Source: Aeromicrobium piscarium (lineage in GTDB: Bacteria; Actinomycetota; Actinomycetes; Propionibacteriales; Nocardioidaceae). From it: a DNA stretch of 64,000 bases. Each line of letters starts with the position of its first letter. The first letter of the stretch is position 1. The DNA lies in contig NZ_VLNT01000001.1 of the NCBI RefSeq assembly GCF_007421815.1, positions 124,001 to 188,000 of the forward strand. The letters run 5' to 3'. Shown piece after piece: positions 59,904-64,000 of the stretch. The translations under genes and the position numbers were made by a program. Below the pieces are notes generated by a model, which was not told where the DNA came from, made no database searches, and was given only the letters and a program-made list of their open reading frames with translations.

Positions 59904-60117
59904 GCGGTGAGTGGTCAACCACCGCGTCGGTCGCCGGAGGAGCCGCCGCCCTCGTCAGGTGGTTGATGAGTCACCACGATGTGGGGAGACGCGATCGCGG
60001 TGCGTGATGAACCAGCAGAGGTGCCCACGTCGTTGACTGGCCACCGCGATGCGTCAGGCCCGAATGCTGGTGAGCTGTCAACCATCGAGACCCCAGGTAG
60101 GAGGTTGACAGCTCACC
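59904..60117. repeat. palindromic intergenic repeats, family 1 (cluster)
   Basis: Half-sites: GGTGAGTGGTCAACCACC (59905-59922), GGTGGTTGATGAGTCACC (59958-59975), and a perfect 15-bp pair GGTGAGCTGTCAACC (60069-60083) with GGTTGACAGCTCACC (60103-60117). This fills most of the 59841-60191 gap; no gene is visible there. Confidence 0.7.
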
Positions 60118-60191
60118 GCCCGGCTGAGGTGCCCGGCGGTCAGCGGGGCTGGTCCGTGGGAGACCTCAGGATGGGGAGCGGGGCCGACCAC

Positions 60192-60197
60192 TAGGCT
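60192..60197 (+). promoter_or_regulatory. -10 box TAGGCT for gpmA
   Basis: TAGGCT ends 6 nt before the ATG at 60204. Confidence 0.55.
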
Positions 60198-60203
60198 GGG
60201 GTC

Positions 60204-60947
60204 ATGAGCACCCTCGTCCTGCTGCGTCACGGCCAGAGCGTCTGGAACGCCACGAATCAGTTCACCGGATGGGTCGACGTCGACCTCACCGAGCAGGGAG
60301 TCGCGGAAGCCGAGCGCGCTCCTGCGCTGCTCGCCGAGGCGGGCATCCTCCCCGATGTCCTGCACACCTCGCTGCTGCGGCGGGCGATCCGCACCGCCCA
60401 GATCACCCTCGACGGCATCGACCGGCACTGGATCCCGGTCAAGCGTTCCTGGCGCCTCAACGAGCGTCACTACGGAGCGCTGCAGGGCAAGGACAAGAAG
60501 GCCACGCTCGAGGAGTTCGGCGAGGAGCAGTTCATGCTGTGGCGCCGGTCCTACGCGACTCCTCCGCCGCCGCTCGACGACGACTCGGAGTACAGCCAGG
60601 TGGGCGATGCGCGCTACGCGGAGCTCCCGTCGGAGCTGTTGCCGCGTACCGAGGCGCTCGCGCAGGTCATCGACCGGATGCTGCCGTACTGGTACGACCA
60701 GATCGTCCCCGATCTGCGCGACGGCAAGGTCGTGCTGGTGACCGCGCACGGCAACTCGTTGCGCGGTCTGGTCAAGCACCTGGACGGCCTGAGCGAGGAG
60801 GCGGTCGTGGGACTCAACATCCCCACCGGCATCCCGCTCGTCTACGACCTCGACGACGACCTGCGTCCCACCCAGCCCGGTGGACGCTATCTGGACCCGG
60901 ACGCCGCGGCCGATGCGATCGCCGCGGTCGCCAACCAGGGCCGCTGA
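60204..60947 (+). CDS. gpmA: 2,3-bisphosphoglycerate-dependent phosphoglycerate mutase
   Basis: 247 residues. [20 protein letters not shown] has the phosphoHis in [23 protein letters not shown] and [20 protein letters not shown] hold the second His and the substrate loop. Interconverts 3- and 2-phosphoglycerate in glycolysis. The gene order near mshA and senX3 matches mycobacteria (Rv0486-Rv0491). Confidence 0.96.
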   Translation: MSTLVLLRHGQSVWNATNQFTGWVDVDLTEQGVAEAERAPALLAEAGILPDVLHTSLLRRAIRTAQITLDGIDRHWIPVKRSWRLNERHYGALQGKDKKATLEEFGEEQFMLWRRSYATPPPPLDDDSEYSQVGDARYAELPSELLPRTEALAQVIDRMLPYWYDQIVPDLRDGKVVLVTAHGNSLRGLVKHLDGLSEEAVVGLNIPTGIPLVYDLDDDLRPTQPGGRYLDPDAAADAIAAVANQGR

Positions 60948-60969
60948 TCCGTCCCGTCTCCGCTCCGGT

Positions 60970-60991
60970 GGGCGGTGAGGACTCACCGCCC
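60970..60991. terminator. short palindrome between convergent gpmA and regX3
   Basis: GGGCGGTGAG and CTCACCGCCC with 2 nt between. A minimal form of the family-1 palindrome that can serve as a terminator for both genes. Confidence 0.6.
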
Positions 60992-61002
60992 GGCGTCGGT
61001 GT

Positions 61003-61686
61003 TCAGCTGCCGTACTTGTAGCCGAGCCCGCGGACGGTCGTGAGGAGGACCGGCCGGGCAGGATCGTCCTCGATCTTGGCGCGCAGACGCTTGACGTGGA
61101 CGTCGAGGGTCTTGGTATCACCGACATAGTCGGCTCCCCACACCCGGTCGATGAGCTGGCCGCGGGTCAGCACCCTGCCCGGGTTGCGCAGGAAGTACTC
61201 CAGCAGCTCGAACTCCTTCAGCGGGAAGCGCACCTCCTCGCCACCCACCGTGACGGTGTGCCGGTCGACGTCCATGCGCACGGCACCCACCTGGAGCGCC
61301 GACTCTTCGGCGGCCTCTGGCGCCGGGATACCGCGCCGCAGCACCGCCCTGATGCGCGCGAGGAGCTCGCGCGGCGAGTAGGGCTTGGTGACATAGTCGT
61401 CGGCCCCGAGCTCGAGGCCGACGACCTTGTCGACCTCGGTGTCCTTCGCGCTCACCATGATGATCGGGACGGCCGAGGTCTGCCGGATGTGCCGGCAGAC
61501 CTCCGTGCCCGGCATGCCGGGCAGCATGAGGTCGAGCAGGACGATATCGGCGCCGCCGCGATCGAAGAGGTCGACGGCATCCGGGCCGGTCTCGGCCACC
61601 GCCACGTCGAAACCCTCCTTGCGCAGCACATAGGAGAGGGCCTCGCTGTAGGAGGCCTCATCCTCGACGATCAGGACCTTGGTCAC
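61003..61686 (-). CDS. regX3: phosphate-response regulator RegX3
   Basis: 227 residues, OmpR type. Receiver: VLIVEDEASYSEALSYVLRK, phospho-Asp in DIVLLDLMLPGMPG, Lys in YVTKPYSPRELLARI. The winged helix ends with TKTLDVHVKRLRAKIEDDPA and RPVLLTTVRGLGYKYGS. RegX3 controls phosphate-scavenging genes. It overlaps senX3 by ATGA and is convergent with gpmA, whereas in mycobacteria gpm1 and senX3-regX3 run in one direction. Confidence 0.95.
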   Translation of the reverse strand: MTKVLIVEDEASYSEALSYVLRKEGFDVAVAETGPDAVDLFDRGGADIVLLDLMLPGMPGTEVCRHIRQTSAVPIIMVSAKDTEVDKVVGLELGADDYVTKPYSPRELLARIRAVLRRGIPAPEAAEESALQVGAVRMDVDRHTVTVGGEEVRFPLKEFELLEYFLRNPGRVLTRGQLIDRVWGADYVGDTKTLDVHVKRLRAKIEDDPARPVLLTTVRGLGYKYGS

Positions 61687-62816
61687 ATGTGCTCCTCTTC
61701 GAGTCCCGGTGCCGGCAGCACCAGGGTGAACGACGAGCCGACCCCCGGCTCGCTCCAGACTTCCACGGTGCCGCCGTTGCTGGCGGCGACATGCTTGACG
61801 ATCGACAGCCCGAGTCCGGTGCCCCCGGTCGCGCGGGCCCGCGCCGGATCGACCCGGTAGAACCGCTCGAAGATCCGCTCGAGCTCCTCGTCGGGGATGC
61901 CGATGCCGGTATCCGACACGGTGATCCGCACGTCCTCCCCGGCGCGCTCTGCGCTGATCGCGACTCGTCCACCGCGATCGCTGTAGGTGACCGCATTCTC
62001 CACGAGATTGCTGACCGCCGAATGCAGCTGCGCGCGGTCCCCGTAGACCGCGAGCTCGGTAAGCGAGTTCACTGTGATCTCGATCTCGCGGCCATCGGCG
62101 GCCGTGGTCGAGTGCTCGACCGCCTCGGCGATGAGCTCGTCGACCTTGACGACCGCCGTGTCGTCACTCGCGGTGTCGTTCTGGAGCCGGGAGAGGTCGA
62201 TGATCTGCTGGACCAGACGCGTGAGGCGGTCGCTCTCGGCCCGCATGCGCGCCGAGAACCGCACGACCGTCTCGGGATCGTCGGCCGCCTCGCCGACCGC
62301 CTCGGCGAGCAGGTTGATCGCCCCGATCGGCGTCTTGAGCTCATGACTCACATTGGCGACGAAGTCGCGGCGGATGGTCTCGACCTGCCGCTCACGGGTG
62401 CGGTCCTGGATGAGGACGAGACGTAGTGAACTCGTCAGCGGCGCGACGCGTGCATGGACATTGAGCGGTGCGCGGCGCCGCCGACGGATCATGAGATCGG
62501 CCTCCCGGACCTGCCCGTCGCGTTGCACGTCGCGAGCGAGCGCGGCCAGTTCGGGCGGGCGCAGCTCGTCGCCGGCGACCACGCCCAGCGCGATCGCCGG
62601 TGCCGACGCCTGGACGACGGTGTCCGAGCTGTCCAGGAGCACCGCCGAGGAGGACAGCACGGCGAGCACGTCCTCGACCCCCCGCGGGACGAGCGGCTCA
62701 TCGGAAGGAGGCAGCGTCTGCTGCCGTGACTCGCTGAATCGCCAGACCCACGCCAGCGCGGCTCCGAGGACGACTCCGAGCATCCCGACGATGACGTAGC
62801 TGGCGCTGGCTTCCAC
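61683..62816 (-). CDS. senX3: phosphate-response sensor kinase SenX3
   Basis: 377 residues from GTG 62816 (a -10 box 7 nt upstream favours this over the GTG at 62843). One membrane segment (residues ~7-25, VIVGMLGVVLGAALAWVW), a PAS-like domain (~50-150), H-box VANVSHELKTPIGAINLLAE, N-box NLVENAVTYSDRG, G1 DTGIGIPDEELE and G2 GGTGLGLSIVKHV. It phosphorylates RegX3 when phosphate is low, through contacts with the phosphate transporter/PhoU. Confidence 0.94.
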   Translation of the reverse strand: MEASASYVIVGMLGVVLGAALAWVWRFSESRQQTLPPSDEPLVPRGVEDVLAVLSSSAVLLDSSDTVVQASAPAIALGVVAGDELRPPELAALARDVQRDGQVREADLMIRRRRRAPLNVHARVAPLTSSLRLVLIQDRTRERQVETIRRDFVANVSHELKTPIGAINLLAEAVGEAADDPETVVRFSARMRAESDRLTRLVQQIIDLSRLQNDTASDDTAVVKVDELIAEAVEHSTTAADGREIEITVNSLTELAVYGDRAQLHSAVSNLVENAVTYSDRGGRVAISAERAGEDVRITVSDTGIGIPDEELERIFERFYRVDPARARATGGTGLGLSIVKHVAASNGGTVEVWSEPGVGSSFTLVLPAPGLEEEHM

Positions 62817-62823
62817 ACCGATG

Positions 62824-62829
62824 ATCGTA
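62824..62829 (-). promoter_or_regulatory. -10 box TACGAT for senX3
   Basis: On the minus strand TACGAT ends 7 nt before the GTG at 62816. Confidence 0.5.
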
Positions 62830-62837
62830 GGCCTGCC

Positions 62838-62932
62838 GTTCACCTGGTGTCCCCACGCCGGCCGTGGAGGCGGCAGGGTTTCGGCTGTCGTTCATGCGGC
62901 GTTCACCACGCGTCGCCGAGTGTTCACCCGCG
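62838..62932 (+). promoter_or_regulatory. PHO-box-like repeats between senX3 and phoU
   Basis: GTTCATGCGGC (62890-62900) and GTTCACCACGC (62901-62911) are direct repeats with an 11-nt period; GTTCACCCGCG follows at 62922-62932 and GTTCACCTGGT at 62838-62848. GTTCACC repeats at 11-nt spacing are the binding pattern of PhoP/RegX3-type regulators. The main cluster ends 6 nt before the phoU -10 box, a position for an activator. Confidence 0.7.
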
Positions 62933-62937
62933 CGGCA

Positions 62938-62943
62938 TACGGT
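62938..62943 (+). promoter_or_regulatory. -10 box TACGGT for phoU
   Basis: TACGGT ends 7 nt before the ATG at 62951. Confidence 0.55.
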
Positions 62944-62950
62944 CGGCTCC

Positions 62951-63601
62951 ATGCGTGACCAGTACTACGAGCAGCTCGACCGGATCGTCGAGGACCTCGT
63001 CTCCCTCACCACCACCGTGCGTCGAGCCGTCGCCGAGTCGACGACGGCCCTCCTCGATGCCGATACGACCATCGCCGAGCGGGTCATCGACAGCGGCCGC
63101 GATGTCGACGAGCTCATCGACGAGGTCGAGGAACGCGCCTTCGTGGTGCTCGCCACGCAGCAGCCGGTGGCCTCGGACCTGCGGCAGGTCGTCGCTGCTC
63201 TGCGGATGCTGGCGGACCTGCAGCGGATGAACGCCCTGGCGGTGCACGTCAGCAAGGTCGCGCGACGGCGAATGCCGGAGTCGGCCGTTCCTCTCGCCGT
63301 GCAGCCCACGATCCGATCGATGGCCTCGGTGGCCGACTCGATGATCGACCAGGCCTCGCGGATCGTCGCGAACCGCGATGTCACCGCCGCGGCTCGGCTG
63401 GAGCTCGAGGACGACACGATGGACCGGTTGCGCACCGAGCTGTTCCGCATCGTGCTCGACGACTCCTGGGACCACGGCCTCGAGCCGGCGATCGATCTGG
63501 CGCTGCTGGGCCGCTACTACGAGCGGCTGGGGGACCACGCCGTCAACATGGCCCGGCGCGTGGTCTTCCTGGTCACCGGCGAGCTGCCGGTCTCCGGCTG
63601 A
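62951..63601 (+). CDS. phoU: phosphate signalling protein PhoU
   Basis: 216 residues, two PhoU helical domains: VLATQQPVASDLRQVVAALR with MLADLQRMNALAVHVSKVAR (domain 1) and LALLGRYYERLGDHAVNMAR (domain 2, with the E-R-x-G-D-H motif). PhoU links the PstSCAB transporter to SenX3 and keeps it in phosphatase mode at high phosphate. Divergent from senX3 and expected to be controlled by RegX3. Confidence 0.93.
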   Translation: MRDQYYEQLDRIVEDLVSLTTTVRRAVAESTTALLDADTTIAERVIDSGRDVDELIDEVEERAFVVLATQQPVASDLRQVVAALRMLADLQRMNALAVHVSKVARRRMPESAVPLAVQPTIRSMASVADSMIDQASRIVANRDVTAAARLELEDDTMDRLRTELFRIVLDDSWDHGLEPAIDLALLGRYYERLGDHAVNMARRVVFLVTGELPVSG

Positions 63602-63627
63602 GCCCCTCCCGCTCCACCGACAAGAAC

Positions 63628-63649
63628 GGGCCGCCCCGAGGGGCGGCCC
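63628..63649. terminator. bidirectional terminator after phoU
   Basis: GGGCCGCCCC and GGGGCGGCCC with a 2-nt spacer (nine pairs with a 4-nt CGAG loop), followed by ATTCTGT. Confidence 0.8.
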
Positions 63650-63672
63650 ATTCTGTCAGGTATCGGAGGAGC

Positions 63673-64000
63673 TCATTCCGTGGATTCGAGGTCCGCGGCC
63701 TCGAGCTCGGCGAGCTGTTCGGGGCTCGGGGTCTGCGATTCCGTCGCGACCGAGGAGTACATCTCGCTTCGAGCGACGACCGGGACATTGAGCGAGACCT
63801 GCTGCCCGGATGAGAGATTGAGGGTCACCAGGGCGTAGCGACCCTCGACGACCTCGTCGTCCTCGACGATGATCTCGCCGTCGGCGCCCACCGGGGCCAG
63901 GAGCTCGGCGGTGAGCTCGATGCCATTGGGCAGGTCGACGAGCGTGGGAGTGCCTGACGGGGAGGCAGTGACATCGGTGCCGCTGGAGGTGACCTCCACC
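63673..64000 (-). CDS. C-terminal part of an exported or SAF-like protein (5' end outside window)
   Basis: About 108 residues to the right edge; the start is outside. VDLPNGIELTAELLAPVGAD, GEIIVEDDEVVEGRYALVTL and NLSSGQQVSLNVPVVARSEM are beta-rich and acidic, with a low-complexity C-terminus (QTPSPEQLAELEAADLESTE). SAF-domain or pilus-assembly-like proteins look similar, but too little is visible to name it. Confidence 0.5.
   Translation of the reverse strand, partial: VEVTSSGTDVTASPSGTPTLVDLPNGIELTAELLAPVGADGEIIVEDDEVVEGRYALVTLNLSSGQQVSLNVPVVARSEMYSSVATESQTPSPEQLAELEAADLESTE

Overview
The window comes from a high-GC actinobacterium. Mycothiol genes (mshA, mscR) are present, and so are the actinobacterial gene order mshA - ybjN - gpmA - senX3/regX3, a large DUF3390-type Fe-S oxidoreductase and a DUF3263 protein. 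Together these point to Mycobacteriales or a close relative; the genus cannot be fixed from this sequence. Many genes start exactly 6-7 nt downstream of a TANNNT -10 box, so leaderless transcripts look common.

Positions 1 to about 16.9 kb are the right part of a siphovirus-type prophage; its head genes, integrase and left end lie outside the window. In order come tape measure, distal tail and minor tail proteins, an S74-type self-processing fibre, a pectate-lyase-fold tailspike, a coiled-coil membrane protein, a collagen-like membrane protein, an M15-type peptidase endolysin, a holin candidate and a 42-aa membrane protein. A second large tail/spike-like protein with a BNR-like domain follows the lysis genes. 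The segment 14.0-16.8 kb is cargo: an O-antigen-ligase/polymerase-like membrane protein, several small genes (most with their own leaderless promoter), a candidate small RNA ending in a strong terminator, and a DUF3263 protein. A structured ~93-bp tandem repeat (16.96-17.18 kb) marks the transition to host DNA.

From 17.2 to 35 kb is host chromosome: a variant ureohydrolase, an anchored exported protein, an ACR3-type permease, a NarL-type regulator, and a tightly overlapping four-gene operon (unknown protein, acyl-CoA dehydrogenase, PIG-L deacetylase fused to a NodS-like methyltransferase, GT2 glycosyltransferase) that may build a small modified glycolipid. Then come an NmrA-like reductase, mscR plus an MBL hydrolase (formaldehyde detoxification), a TauE/SafE permease, a PAS protein, an SDR, an SGNH hydrolase, dcd, psuG-psuK, a tam-like methyltransferase and a DUF4342 protein.

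From 35 to 49 kb: a 1015-aa Fe-S oxidoreductase preceded by three tandem, start/stop-overlapping 28-codon ORFs; MFS, NUDIX, GPP34 and ankyrin genes; an Abi/HEPN protein; a TPP riboswitch with an ECF thiamin-precursor transporter (ykoE-D-C); a MntA/HepT toxin-antitoxin pair; and typA. From 49 to 64 kb: a YCII protein with an ECF42-type sigma factor, MarR plus a DHA2 exporter, a BCCT betaine carrier, an SDR, a divergent LysR/YeiH pair, mshA-ybjN, gpmA, and senX3-regX3 divergent from phoU with PHO-box-like repeats between them.

Intergenic regions carry at least two families of imperfect palindromes (a GGCGGTAG/GTCAAC family and a GGATGTGA/GTCACATC family). Two copies of the second sit inside the thiamin transporter operon, where an ORF through the insert keeps the start/stop overlaps of the operon.
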